Assembly: GCF_933775445.1 (NCBI RefSeq) | Contig: NC_065876.1 | Coordinates: 7,688,001-7,752,000, forward strand | Reading direction: 5' to 3' | Length of the DNA stretch: 64,000 nt | DNA from: Argentina anserina | Lineage: Eukaryota; Streptophyta; Magnoliopsida; Rosales; Rosaceae | In this document: positions 1 to 11,285 of the stretch, piece after piece | Position numbering within the stretch: position 1 is the first letter of the stretch | Layout of the letters: the number at the start of each line of letters is the position of its first letter | Program-made: the position numbers and the translations under genes | The notes under the pieces: generated by a model | The model's input: the letters and a program-made list of their open reading frames with translations, nothing else | What the model was told of the DNA's origin: nothing | The model's database searches: none

Positions 1-1040
1 TTCAAAGTTATTGTGCTAAAATTCACAGTGAGTCATATTTCATGTACTACTCCTGAAATTTTCCCATTTAATTTCGTGAAGATGATTGAGTTGCTATAGA
101 GAACTTACAACAAGTTGAGAAATGAGTATTGATGAAGATGAGAATTTACATGTACTTTTGTGAGGACTAATGTCAATGGCTCCTATTTCAAACAGCAATA
201 TTCATATAATTTTAGTTAAGAAAATTAATTGAGAAAGTTAACATTTTTTTTGTGTTTTGAAACGTACCGTATAACGTACATAAATGGCGATGTTCACGGA
301 ATATTTTGACTACATAAATTTTTTCATGTTTCGCCATTGAATGCTGTTACTCCATCTTCTTTACATGCATATCTCGTAAATTTTTCACCTTGATTTGACA
401 CATAGGCTGTGCTTGGTAACATGGATTGGATTTGATAAGAAATCCAATCCTGTTAGGACTTGTGGATTTGAGATGTCTAGCCCTATTTGCAGTGCCACGT
501 TTTCACTTGTGGATGATTGGAAAAGCCGAAAAGGTAACAAGTTAAAAACAACTATTTAAATCTTTTTTTTTTGTCCATTATCAATTCATTTCAATTTTCA
601 AATCTCTTGCTGAAGCATTCATAAACATTTTAGATTTTTTTAAAAACATCCATTTTATTCTTATTATCAATTTTTTTTCAGTTTTCAAATCCCTTGCCAA
701 GCATTCATCAACATTTTGGAAAATTCATCAATTAAAATTATTGAATGTAATTATAAAAAAACAAATGTGGACATCAAAAGCACTCATAAATTCTTAAAAT
801 TTTTATTTTATTGTCGTTTTTCCTTGTTAAGCACAAATTAAAATGATAAAATTAAAAATGAAAGCACTCATAAACCCAAATATGAAATTTACAATAATAA
901 TTATGCACCATATAATTTTCATTTCATTTATAACAAAATTAAAAAAACAGAAAAGTATGCTAATGAATGCTAGCTTTCTGACTTTAGTACTAGGACTTCA
1001 AGAGCTTTAGAACATAACATACAATTACAAAATTTAAAAT
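1..1040. other. AT-rich intergenic sequence, no gene seen
   Basis: AT-rich DNA with many T and A runs. I see no ORF with family character, no RNA gene and no clear transposon with both ends. A stretch near 404-460 resembles the end of a small inverted-repeat element, but I could not pair it convincingly with a second end. Confidence 0.5.
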
Positions 1041-3325
1041 ATAGCTACAAAGTTCTCAAATGAATTGTACGATAAACTTCATGTTTTCATCATCATTATC
1101 AAATAAGTTGCAAATGTTTTTATGACTTGCGAGTGGTTTGCCCCTCCATCCATCAACATCACTGTGATGCTATACTGGAACCACAAAACAAACTCTTATT
1201 AGTTGTGTAACATTCAAGTATCATAAAAGATGATACCCTAAGTATGAGGGTACTGGGCACTAGTTAGTTTTGTAGCAACACTAGAACTAAAATACATAAC
1301 ATTGATGATCTAGTTATATGGACAAGCATGTTTGGGAAACATTCACAATTAAAGAACAAATTGGTATATGTTTCATCCTTGTGACAAGACTTGGACTAAA
1401 AACCAGACTAAGAGTACATTCTAATCAATAGATATCATAAAAGAGAATGGTGAGATGGTGTGTAATGGGCTAGTATATACGAGGCCTTTGACTTGTAACA
1501 GATTCATAGGCAAAAATGAATAGGGTTTGTGACCCCAACGAATATCAAACCATCATACTTACTTGGAGTGACCAATGAATATTACATTGGCACTTCCCAG
1601 CTGCCATCCTTCTTTGTTATGGACAAACTCCTTTGAAGAAATCCTGAGGTTCAGTAAAGGAAGAAATAAATTTTGGCTATGTATTCTTATCTAGCTAGCA
1701 ACATCTAACATTTACAAAATTACGTGTAGGAAGAGATGTTATCTGGATTACTCTGGGAAATCTTCAAGCATCATAATCCCATATAACAGCACAACTAACG
1801 CATTGCATATAAGCGATCAACTATATTAAATGATTGAACATATATGTATAATTGTTGATTGTATTTGAATTGAGATATAGCTTCATACATATGCAATAGA
1901 TTACATTTGGAGCCATCTTGGTTGTATGGATCTCATTTGACCATAAAATCACCAAGGTCTGTTCCATAGTCATAGAACACTGGTATCACAGAAGCAAACT
2001 TCATTGAGAAGAACTGAAAATATGAGAAGATGCTATTTAAGTTTAATCATATTGGTTAAATGGTCACTCACAATTTACGCCAACAGATAGTAATAAGATT
2101 TTTTTTTTTTTTGCCAATAACGAAGAAATTTCGTTTAGTCTCAAGGGCAAAGGAAGAAACAGAACAACATGAAAGAAAACCAGACCAAACAATTATAAGA
2201 AAACAGTTCCAGGAACTAACAAACACCACCCAAAAACTGGTTTAATTTATAGTAGTATCCCTCCACTTGATTTTCTTGGGGCTGAACATAATTGATAATC
2301 TCTCTGAACATCATAGTCATTCCAGTTACCTATTATTTAAGCAAATCCACATGACTATGTCAGGAAATTGAACCATTAAACACATAAACAAGTCCCTTTA
2401 ATTTTATAACAAAAACAAAGAGAAGAAAGGAAGGGAGAACAAAAGATAAATTCAATAACATATATTCAAAATAAGCACAAGGACATGAAGTTAACGTGTA
2501 CAATATCAGAATCTCATACAAACCATAAGAATGCCAACTCTTTTGACAACAATGCATATAATATAGCCTACCAATTTAAGATCACTCTTCAATCTACTTT
2601 TCAGCAGAAAACAAAACCAAAACCGTCTGTTCTGCCTCGATCAAAGGGAGATCATCCAAGGCAATGTTGTAAGCAATTGGCCTTCCCTTCCTATCTGCTA
2701 TAGTAATACTTTTGACAGTTGTTTGAACAATTTAAACGAAAATGGTGCCTCCAAAGTCCCAATTGATCTAGCCACAAATTCAACGTACTCAAAAGTCAAA
2801 ACAAACATAGGGTACCTCTTAATCAAACTACATTGACAGAAGGGCATCAATTTCAACTACATCGAGATATGGAGGTCATTAGAAGATTAACGAATACATG
2901 AACTTGCCACATATATGTAATCACAAGAACTCAAATCTCATTTAATCCAAATTTCATACCACCCATGACTTAAATTCATAATACAAGACATAAGGGAAGA
3001 GGACCCATCAAATTAGACATAATACCATTTGGTACGATGAAGTTGAATGTCCTACATAATGGCATATTGAAAAACACAAACAAGAGTTATCTATGAAGAA
3101 AATTGTACCTGAAAACAACAGAATGTGATTGCCGACGACTGGAGACAGTTGAAAATGGCCGTAGATGGCCGGAAATTCCTTCGGTGGAAGAGAGAAGAAA
3201 GAAGTCACAGAGGAGATGAAGCTGAAGTGGTTTTGGGCGTTGTCGCCGTGTTTGCGAAATGAAAGTGGATTAATTTTTATGACACTGTAGAACGAGAATC
3301 TGAAAACAAATAAGAATGCGGACAC
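1040..3325 (-). pseudogene. Exon-like fragments of an unidentified minus-strand gene, probably decayed
   Basis: I do not recognise this gene. Read on the minus strand, several pieces look protein-coding and have splice borders. 3109-3325 is a leader-like exon ending in CAG|GTAC. About 2594-2830 carries two reading frames that look like one protein broken by a frameshift, ending in ...TVLVLFSAEK and a stop at 2594-2596. 1933-2013 starts after TTTTCAG and reads FFSMKFASVIPVFYDYG. 1563-1643 lies between CAG and GTAAGT and includes GWQLGSANVIFIGH. About 1040-1174 may be a last exon. In-frame stops and the frame change in the middle piece argue for a pseudogene, but mis-set exon borders could give the same picture. 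A solo LTR sits directly upstream of the leader exon at 3326. Confidence 0.3.
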
Positions 3326-4084
3326 GTGTACAAATAAAATGTAATTTATTGATAATCAAGCGCGGGGTTACAATCTTTGTGAACTCCTCTGATTATATCT
3401 CCGTATGTAATTTGGCTCAAGGGTGACATGCACTTGATCTTGAGGATTTGAGTTTGATTTGGATTTGGGTTTGATGAAGAACGATCGATTTGGTGGCTTG
3501 ATGATTCTCCGTGGACTTGAGTTTGGATTTGGATTTGATGAAGAACGAGCGATTTGGTAGCTTGATGATTCTTCGTGGACTTGGGAGACTTCGGGATTTC
3601 TCGAGAGTGATATTGCTCTCTTCTTCTCTAATGTAAAAAATCCCCCTTCTCTTTATGTTGGAAGGGGTATTTATAGTGTCAAGGCTTTCTATTCTATAGA
3701 ATATTTTAATGACACTAAAATAATAATATTTCTTTAGTTGTATAATTAAATCAATATGTATTTTTTGATTAGTTTAAAATTAGTTATGAGAATAACTAAA
3801 TTAAACAGATTCAAATAATTGATTTAATTATAACCGTAAAGAAATTTATTAATTTAATCAAATGTCCGACTACCATTTCGATCGTCAATGAAATTCAATT
3901 TCCAATTAAAGTCGGAATCACGTGGTTTCGATTACGATCATCCGTTTATGTGCTGACGCGAATTTTATTCGGATTCGTACCGACTTTGTTGATTTTTGGG
4001 CCACGTGTGTGATTTTTTCGGGTTCTTGATCGATTTAATTATTTAATAAAGATAATTTACTTCATTAAATTTTTTGTGTCTACA
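3326..4084 (-). mobile_element. Solo LTR of a retrotransposon (minus orientation)
   Basis: On the minus strand the segment begins TGTAGACACAA and ends close to TTTGTACA, so it has TG...CA type ends. The 5 bases GACAC occur at 3321-3325 and again at 4085-4089, the expected target duplication. Inside, on the minus strand, a CTATAAATACC box (near 3670-3685) is followed by a likely transcribed part with an AATAAA signal near 3350. A tandem repeat of about 65 bp lies at 3450-3582. No internal retroelement coding region remains, so it looks like a solo LTR left by recombination. Confidence 0.55.
3450..3582. repeat. Two-copy tandem repeat of about 65-69 bp inside the LTR
   Basis: Copy one is 3450-3518 and copy two 3519-3582. 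Both contain GATGAAGAACGA, CGATTTGGT and GCTTGATGATTCT and differ by a few substitutions and a short indel. Confidence 0.75.
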
Positions 4085-4394
4085 GACACATTTTTAACAA
4101 GATTTGTTATCTTGGTCTGATAGGATTTAAATTTTCTGATTGAATCGTATCTAGGTCTCCAAACATGACATGAAGTCAGATAAGTTAATTTTTATCTTAT
4201 CCAGGCCGTATATCCTGCAAAACAAACACAGCCATAAAAGAATGTATATCCAGAGTTCCAAAAACACTATATATGCACTCAATTATTCACCTATATCAAT
4301 ATCATGGAGAGTCCATCTCACAAAAAAAAATCAAATACATGCTTTGTTAATGTAAATACATGGTCGTGGGTTCGATTCCCACAGACGGCGCCAA

Positions 4395-4862
4395 TGTTAA
4401 CGTAGTGATTACCAGATGGGTGGCTGATCACACGGTTAGCTATTAGTGAGTATTAGTTTGACACAAGAAGTATAGTGGTTCACCTCTCTCTCTTGGGGTA
4501 GGCTACGTCCACTTGAATCCACTAGTATAAGCAAATAGCCTTGAGTTATACAAGTAGTGATCCCCCCTCTAAGTGGGATGATGAGTCCCTTTTATAGGTG
4601 AGAGAACCCCTCTCATTTACATATTCTTCAATGTGGGACAAGTGCCCCTCTAGGCTTACTATGTAGTCATCTTGATGAGGTCGGAAAGGTGACTTCCCGG
4701 TGGTGTCTTGGTGAGTTCCAACTATTATTGGAAAGCTTGTATGACGAGGTACGCTATGAATATCATGGTTGAGCCACATAGTGACTTGTAGATCCGCCTA
4801 GAGAATGATGCTTATGCTCGGTGGCATGTCATACTAGTTCTGTGCTAGTAGGGGTGCCAACA
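4395..4862 (-). mobile_element. Solo LTR with adjoining primer-binding remnant
   Basis: Read on the minus strand it starts TGTTGGCACCCC at 4862 and ends GTTAACA at 4395. Directly after the LTR end comes TTGGCGCCGTCTGTGGGAA (about 4376-4394), a typical plant retrotransposon primer-binding sequence close to the 3' end of tRNA-Asp. Only some 30 bases of internal sequence remain. CATGG occurs both at 4359-4363 and at 4863-4867, and the flanks also share a longer similarity. The element is therefore a truncated or recombined LTR retrotransposon; the family is not certain. Confidence 0.65.
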
Positions 4863-5138
4863 CATGGAGATTCCATCATTAAAGTAAAAGTTATCTAAAT
4901 TCATGCTTTGTTAATTCAAATATGTCATCTTTCACTAGTTTTTGGCTTAATGGTGGTTGCCTATTCATGCCATTCATACACAAGTCTTCCAATACATAAC
5001 ATAACCACTCTGTCAAACACAACACCAAACAATTTTGACCATTTGGTAAATTTATTTTCATAACTGAAGAGGAAATCTAGCAGTAACTTGAGAGATTCAC
5101 TGAGCTGGTGGCATTTACTGCTGAGTATAGCCGTCACG

Positions 5139-5146
5139 TATATATA
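5139..5146 (+). promoter_or_regulatory. Probable TATA box of the E2 gene
   Basis: TATATATA about 100 bases upstream of the ATG at 5245, followed by a pyrimidine-rich leader with five CTCTCAC-like heptamers (about 5187-5222). Confidence 0.5.
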
Positions 5147-5244
5147 GAGTTGCTTCGTATTTCTCTCATTCGTGTCCGAATTCATCTCTCAACCTCTCAC
5201 CTCTCACCTCTCACCTCTCACAAACCCAAAAACCCGCCGGAAAA

Positions 5245-7631
5245 ATGTCGTCGCCGTGCAAACGCCGGGAGATGGATTTGATGAAACTGTAGAAAAAGCT
5301 CAAATCTTTTATCTGGGTTTTGTTTTCTGTTAATGATTCTGATGTTGGTTTTTTCTTATTGGTTTTGGTTTTGCTGTGGACTTATTTAGGATGATGAGTG
5401 ATTACAAGGTGGAGATGATCAATGATGGCATGCAAGAGTTTTTTGTGGATTTCAATGGGCCCAAAGAGAGTAATTCGTCTGAACCCATATATATGATTCT
5501 CACTCTGTACTGAGTTGTGTATGTGTTCTTGTAAAATGGTAAATTATGATGTTATCTGTGGTGGGTTTGATCAATACTCTAAGTCTGTATGAGTGTTTGT
5601 TGAGTGTTGACCCTTTGAAGTTGCTTTGGATTTTAATATTTTAGATTTACCTCTTATACTCCAATATTCATCTAGTTCTTTGAGTTAACTAGTTTGGTAA
5701 GTGATGTTTGCTTATATACTGATTTGGTTTTGGAATTGTAAGTTGGATGTGTGTCCACTGCTTGTGCATAAATGGGGTGCAAGTGTTTTGTTTACTGGTT
5801 TTCTTCAACAAGCTGAAGTTTTATATTGGAATGTCGGAAATTGAATAAAAGATGGGGCTTTTTTTCTTTCTTGTTTTCCCTCTTTGTCGATGCAATGTGG
5901 CAGGCCCTTATCAGGGAGGTGTGTGGAGGATACGCGTAGAGCTACCAGATTCTTATCCTTATAAGTCTCCATCTATTGGATTTGTCAACAAAATCTACCA
6001 CCCTAATGTTGATGAAATGTGAGTTTGCAGATGCTGAGAATCATCTATTTTGGCTTTTATCGAATACTATATGCTTTTTACAACCTGAACATAGAGCAAA
6101 ATTGTAAGTCTGTCTAATGGTGCTTTTTTGAGTTCCAGGTCGGGATCAGTTTGTTTAGATGTTATCAACCAGACTTGGAGTCCCATGTTTGGTAGGTTTC
6201 TGTAAATGTAGAACTCATATGCTTATGTGGAGACCTAATCCATTTTAAATCCATCGTCCTTTGTATTTTTTCTTACTTAATGACTATTGCAACATTGAGG
6301 AGACAATTTTGGTTGTCCAAGGGATTCACTTCTTTATATTCTGAATCTTTGAACAGATCTGGTTAATGTGTTTGAAGTCTTTCTTCCACAACTTCTCTTA
6401 TATCCCAATCCAACGGATCCCTTGAACGAAGAAGCTGCTGCTTTAATGATGCGTGATCGGACTGCTTATGAACAAAGGGTAAAAGGTAATAATCATGTGC
6501 AACTTTGTAACAGAAGTATTTGTTGATCTACATTTATATCAGCTGCATAGCATGCTCTGGACTTTCTCTATGTTATATCTTCTTCTGTCGGTTGCCCACT
6601 TATATAGTTATATGTCTTAGTTGCGGGGACTATTAGGAATTTTGAAATCTGAACTGGATAGTTGTTCTTGGAAAGTGCTTGAAAGTCATAAATCTTGAAA
6701 TGTTAAAGATATAAAATCTTGTATTTGGTGGAACAGGTAAGCTTGTTTGTAATAATTCTATCAGCTCTAAGGTAGTTTTAAACAAGTGAGAGTTTTAAAT
6801 TGAAGGTATTTGAGATCTCAAGGTTTACTTAAGTTGAAAGTTGTATCCACTAATTGTGCGTCATGGCGTGGGACATTTTTTTCATCCAACCCTTTAGGAC
6901 GTGGATTGAATTGTCAAAAGAAACTAACTATTAATCAGTGGGAAGTTTGAATTATATATCCCCAACTCAATTCTGAATATTGGTTTCTTCAGAGACGTTT
7001 CTTCTCTGAAGCTTGACTAGGAAAATAACAGAGAAGTCGAAATACTTTCTATATTATTTGAAACTAGCCATGGGATGACGATGGATGGGTGATGAGAGTA
7101 TTACCTCAGATAGAAATCCTGAAGTCCCTGCCACTGATGTCTAAGAAGTGACAATTTGGTTTTAGAAATAGTTTAGGAGATCAGAATTCCATGTCTTGTG
7201 GGTCTTTCTGAAGTTGTAACAAATCATAGAATAAGCATTTGATCAGATATAGGGATAAGCAGCGGAGTAAGACTTATACTTCAATGTTACGGATGCAAAC
7301 ATCGTGGTATGAAACTCCATTTCATCTGTAATCTTTTACTACTTCCTTGTAGGTTTATAAGCTTACAAACCAGATAATAGGTTATGAAATCACCTTTTTT
7401 TAACATTCCTACTTAAATTTTTCACTGTACTGTATTCTACTTTATGCCAACTGTTTGTCTATATGGTGCTAATTTTTGTCATAAATTGTACTTGCAGAGT
7501 TCTGTGAGAAATACGCAAAGCCAGAAGATATAGGAGCTGCTCAAGAAGAGAAATCCAGTGATGAAGAGCTGAGTGAAGATGAATATGCCTCCAGTGATGA
7601 TGAGGCTGTTGCAGGAAAAGCTGATCCCTAG
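5245..7631 (+). CDS. UBC5: Ubiquitin-conjugating enzyme E2, UBC4/5/6 group
   Basis: Six coding exons join in phase: 5245-5288, 5390-5469, 5904-6018, 6139-6191, 6357-6485 and 7498-7631, giving 184 residues. The protein begins [11 protein letters not shown]. It has the E2 HPN motif (about residues 74-76) and the catalytic cysteine in [12 protein letters not shown] (Cys85). The acidic tail, rich in [10 protein letters not shown], is typical of this plant group. The enzyme takes ubiquitin from E1 as a thioester and passes it on with an E3, in cytosol and nucleus. The first exon would run into a TAG if unspliced; the donor at 5289 removes it. The last intron (6486-7497) is about 1 kb and holds no visible gene. 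The symbol is by similarity; UBC4 or UBC6 is possible. Confidence 0.93.
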
Positions 7632-8260
7632 GTGCTAAAAATATAGCTGGCCTAATTTACTGGCCGTTGTACTTGTACATTATAATTGTGTTCTTGCATT
7701 AAAACCAAACAAAAACCGAGGGCTTACAGAAAATTTCCTGTCCTTCTGTTAGTGTAAATTAATCAACTATGCTTTAATATTTGCTTGAAGTAATCTTCTG
7801 ATCCTTATACGCGGACACAAATTCGCCTACACATTTCCATTATAAGCCAAACTACTGGAGACCTCAGTAGCATTATAGCCCAATCCATATGATGACATGC
7901 TGAGCAGAGTTTTGTGATGTTAACCCCCGGAACGAGTTGGATCAAATTATTTGTGAAATGAGCTCAACCTTAGCTTAAAGTTGGTTTAGCTTTGCGTATG
8001 CGGAAAAGAACATGCCCTTGCATCCGGGTTAGTTCCATCGGTATGTGTAACATCAGACATTCTGCACTATATCTGTAATTTTAGGGCTTCTCATCTAGTA
8101 TCTGCACCACCGAGTTCAAACTCCAGTCAAGACTCAGAACGAAAAACTAAATGATCATGCTTCAAACGTTACGCATCTATGTTCTGATGTATAAAATGAA
8201 CACAAGAAATCTAACTATGCAATAAGGTAATATATAATAGGATTAGTTGTTATCAACGAA
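7632..8260. other. 3' UTR of the E2 gene and spacer
   Basis: AT-rich sequence following the E2 stop codon. It probably includes the 3' UTR and an upstream spacer for the tRNA gene. No coding signal seen. Confidence 0.5.
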
Positions 8261-8332
8261 GCCCTTATAGCTCAGTGGTAGAGCGTCAGTCTTGTAAACT
8301 GAAGGTCCGTAGTTCGATCCTGCGTGAGGGCA
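8261..8332 (+). tRNA. trnT-UGU (nuclear): tRNA-Thr (anticodon TGT)
   Basis: A 72-base cloverleaf. Acceptor strands 8261-8267 and 8325-8331 pair (GCCCTTA with TGAGGGC). The D arm contains AGCTCAGTGGTAGAGC. The anticodon stem TCAGT/ACTGA encloses CTTGTAA with anticodon TGT at 8293-8295. The T arm has TTCGATC, which also serves as the B box. The discriminator is A at 8332, with no encoded CCA, as in nuclear genes. A T-rich run follows within ten bases, as expected for RNA polymerase III termination. It reads ACA codons (and wobble). Confidence 0.95.
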
Positions 8333-9020
8333 TTAATTTTTTCGACACTCTTTTATTTTACCTTTTTACTCTTCCAGTCTTCCAAGATTCCAATTCTCTT
8401 TTTACTCCTTTTGGCCATCCAAGATTCCCCCCATCTTTGGTGAAAGAGCACAAAAACCATGTCACATGATCCAGTTAAATCTGACTGAGCAAGCAAGTAC
8501 ACCTTTTATTCCTCTGTTCTTCTGATAATCAAGTATGTACTTGCTATTTAACTAAAAAAAAAAGTATGTACTTGCTACAGTATTACAGACCGTAATTTAC
8601 AGTGGACCCGTTTTGGCAGATTAATCACGGAATCAATCAATCAATCAATCTTCTTGGTACTAAAAGCTGATGCATTTGATTTGTGTCAATTCAACAACTA
8701 ATTAGACTTTATTAGTATAATGTCAGGGTTCGGACCAATTGTTCATCTTCTTGCATCATTGAAAATAGGACCGGGTTCTACTTCTACCTTAAAGAGTATC
8801 GTTTTTTCTTGGCTAGGAAAAATTCAGAAATATAATCAGGAAAGTGAAAATGGAATCTCTTTCGTAAGCTGGTATAGCACAATGGATGGTATAGAGACCA
8901 AGACATCATATATCATCAATCATCACAACATCCTCTCGGATTCACCATTTAACTGCTCGAATTCATTATCAATCTCCTCAAGGATGAGTCCACATCCTCT
9001 CGAGCTCACCTCCATATTTC
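8333..9020. other. Spacer with short AATC microsatellite
   Basis: Contains five AATC units at about 8631-8650. An open frame at 8720-9034 has no family character and I do not call it a gene. Confidence 0.5.
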
Positions 9021-9156
9021 ATCAAGGCTTCTAATTGTTGATTTTACTTTGTGTAGTTTTTACAACTATGAGTAGTTAAATCTTTTGTGTTAGGGGCTAG
9101 GTTAGAAGCCTCAGTTATGTTGAACGCGTTTGTAAGATAGCCTAATTATTTTTATG

Positions 9157-10411
9157 GATTAAATATTTATGATACCTTATACTTTAGGTGTAAAAACAGT
9201 TGTGTCATTTTACTTTCAAATTTAATATGTATATCTTTTAACTCTTATTTTTTAACAGTTTTGTCTATTCTGTTAGTTTACTGTCAAAAAATTCCGTTAA
9301 GCCGTTAAAATGTCTAGAATACCCCCAATTCAAATCAGATTTTCTTTCTTTCTTTTCTTATGACTTTTTTATTTTCTCTTTTGGTTTTTCTTTTTGTTTT
9401 TCTTGTTTTTAAATTTAATTCATTATATGTGCTATCAAATATATATAATTTTAATCAACATAAATTATTAAATTAATTATAAACATCTTATAATCAATTA
9501 GATAAATGGCTAAAATGACATGTGAGTGCCAATACTCAAATCCAGTTATATGATGCTCTACAAACATATTTTGATTATTTTCTACAATGCTAAGACAAGA
9601 AAGACTTATACTATCATAACCATACTTTGATGTAAAAATAGTTTCAAATTATTTATTTCCAACTTGATGTTAAGAAATTGTCATTAATTCTCCTCTTACT
9701 GCACAAGCAAATTAACAAAATTTCCAACAATGGGCTTGAGTGCTCTGACCAAAGGAAGCAAAAATGTTAAAAAGTAATGCTTAGAACTAAACATCTTGTC
9801 GTACGACAATGATTAGATTATAATTGGAAACATAGTGCAATTACTAGTAATAAGGTTTTCAAGCAATGCATTCACTATCATTCGCTCTAGGTTTGTGTTT
9901 TGAAGAACACATACATGAGGAGAGCCATTCTATTTTACTTGTTTTACATCTGCTCCAAGTTCTCGCAAGCGTTCAACAAAATTACAGATAACTTGATAGG
10001 GAGCAAGATCATCATTCTCTTGTTTACAATTAATTTGATAATTTGTGTTAATTATAATTATATATATTTGATAGCACATATGATGAATTAAATTTAAAAA
10101 CAAGAAAAACAAAAAGAAAAACCAAAAGAGAAAAAAAAAGGCATAAGAAAAGAAAGAAAGAAAAATCTGATTTGAATTGGGGGTATTATAGACATTTTAA
10201 CGGTTTAACGGAATTTTTTTACGGTCAACTAACGAAATGGACAAAACTGTTAAAAAATAAGAGTTAAAGAATATACATATTAAATTTGAAAGTAGAAGGA
10301 CAAAACTATTAAAAATAATAGTTAAAAGATATACAGATTAAATTTGAAAGTAGAAGGACAAAACTGTTTTTACACCTAAAGTATAAGGTGTCATAAGTAT
10401 TTACTCATACT
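9157..10411. mobile_element. MULE-like element with long terminal inverted repeats
   Basis: The left 250-300 bases (9157 to about 9480) recur as reverse complement at the right (about 10030-10411). Landmarks are ACCTTATACTTTAGGTGTAA at 9173-9192 matching TTACACCTAAAGTATAAGGT at 10370-10389, and the CCCCCAATTCAAATCAGATT block near 9322 matching AATCTGATTTGAATTGGGGG near 10165. The right arm carries an internal partial duplication. Flanks ATTTTTATG (9148-9156) and TTTTTTATG (10412-10420) agree at 8 of 9 bases, as a Mutator-type target duplication would. There is no transposase, so it is non-autonomous. Confidence 0.7.
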
Positions 10412-11172
10412 TTTTTTATGCTAACAGTGTGATTGATTATTTGTTTTTCGATTTATAGATAACTTTTGCATGCTTATGTTCTCTGTAGGCCAGCTTAGAA
10501 TATTTGTTTGTAATCGGTGCTAGACTTAGGTTAAACAAACCTAATTGTTTTATTTCCTTTGTCATAAGTAGTAAAGGCTATAGTACAATAGTCAAAAATC
10601 AAATAGTTAGGGTTGCATGCTAGATAGCTTCTACACTAGTTTGGACTCTATAACCATTCAAACTTCCACATGTTCTTTTTAATGATCTATGCATCCATCT
10701 AATATACTTGTTTATGTGCGTTTCACTAAGTGTTTTGAGATTGCATGCTTAGAATGTTTTTAACGAAAAATGTGTTTCACGGTCTTAAATAACTCAAGGG
10801 ACGTAGTAAGAATTTATGCAGTGCATTCATGGTTTGTTCTTGATTTGTTTCTTTCTCACGGCATAGTAAAAGAATTAAGTTGCTTGGTGTGTTCAATTAT
10901 AATTGGTGGTGGACAACTGACTCCCTAACCTCATCTCCATATGATCTTTATCGAGTCTATTTTGAATTGTTTATCGTTGTACTTTTATTTCATCTCATTA
11001 TAATCATAAACTCCCAATTCATCGATCTAGTTAGTTTAGTTTAATTATTTTCTTTTTGTGTGCGAATTAAGTACCCTCAGTTTCTGACATCGAACGATCT
11101 TTGCTTATTCTATACTATAATTGACAATCTTTTGCAGGGTTAATTGTGAAGCTATTTTGACCATATCAATTT

Positions 11173-11190
11173 TGGCGCCGTTGCCGGGGA
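11173..11190 (+). other. Retroelement primer-binding site, tRNA-Asp
   Basis: TGGCGCCGTTGCCGGGGA is complementary to the 3' end of plant tRNA-Asp(GTC) including CCA, as I remember that tRNA. Confidence 0.75.
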
Positions 11191-11285
11191 AAAACTCCCA
11201 ATGGATGGTATACAACTGTTTTATTTCAGACTTTTGTATAAATTCTAGAGTAAATTTGCTTACAGAGAAAAAAATATGGGGGAAA

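Larger units (their letters stand above)
9020..11190 (+). mobile_element. LTR retrotransposon relic (LTR 3' part and primer site), split by a nested element
   Basis: A perfect 18-base primer-binding site for tRNA-Asp(GTC) lies at 11173-11190 (TGGCGCCGTTGCCGGGGA). Directly before it the sequence ends ...CCATATCA, a plausible LTR end in CA followed by a few spacer bases. Upstream AT-rich sequence (10412-11169) reads like the 3' part of a plant Ty3-type LTR. The stretch at about 9020-9156 may be the LTR's left part, separated by the inserted inverted-repeat element. No gag or pol survives, because the element stops about 95 bases before the TNP gene's stop codon. The left limit is a guess. Confidence 0.5.

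Noticed and set aside
404..4236. Pair of GGCTGTG-type ends that might bound a large element
   Set aside because: Only a few bases match, the spacing is 3.8 kb and other elements lie between; probably unrelated.
5245..5292. In-frame TAG early in the E2 gene, suggesting a pseudogene
   Set aside because: The TAG is intronic. The donor at 5289 and acceptor at 5389 restore the conserved [10 protein letters not shown].
8720..9034. 104-codon + strand frame
   Set aside because: No family character, no promoter or splice context, and it abuts transposon relics.
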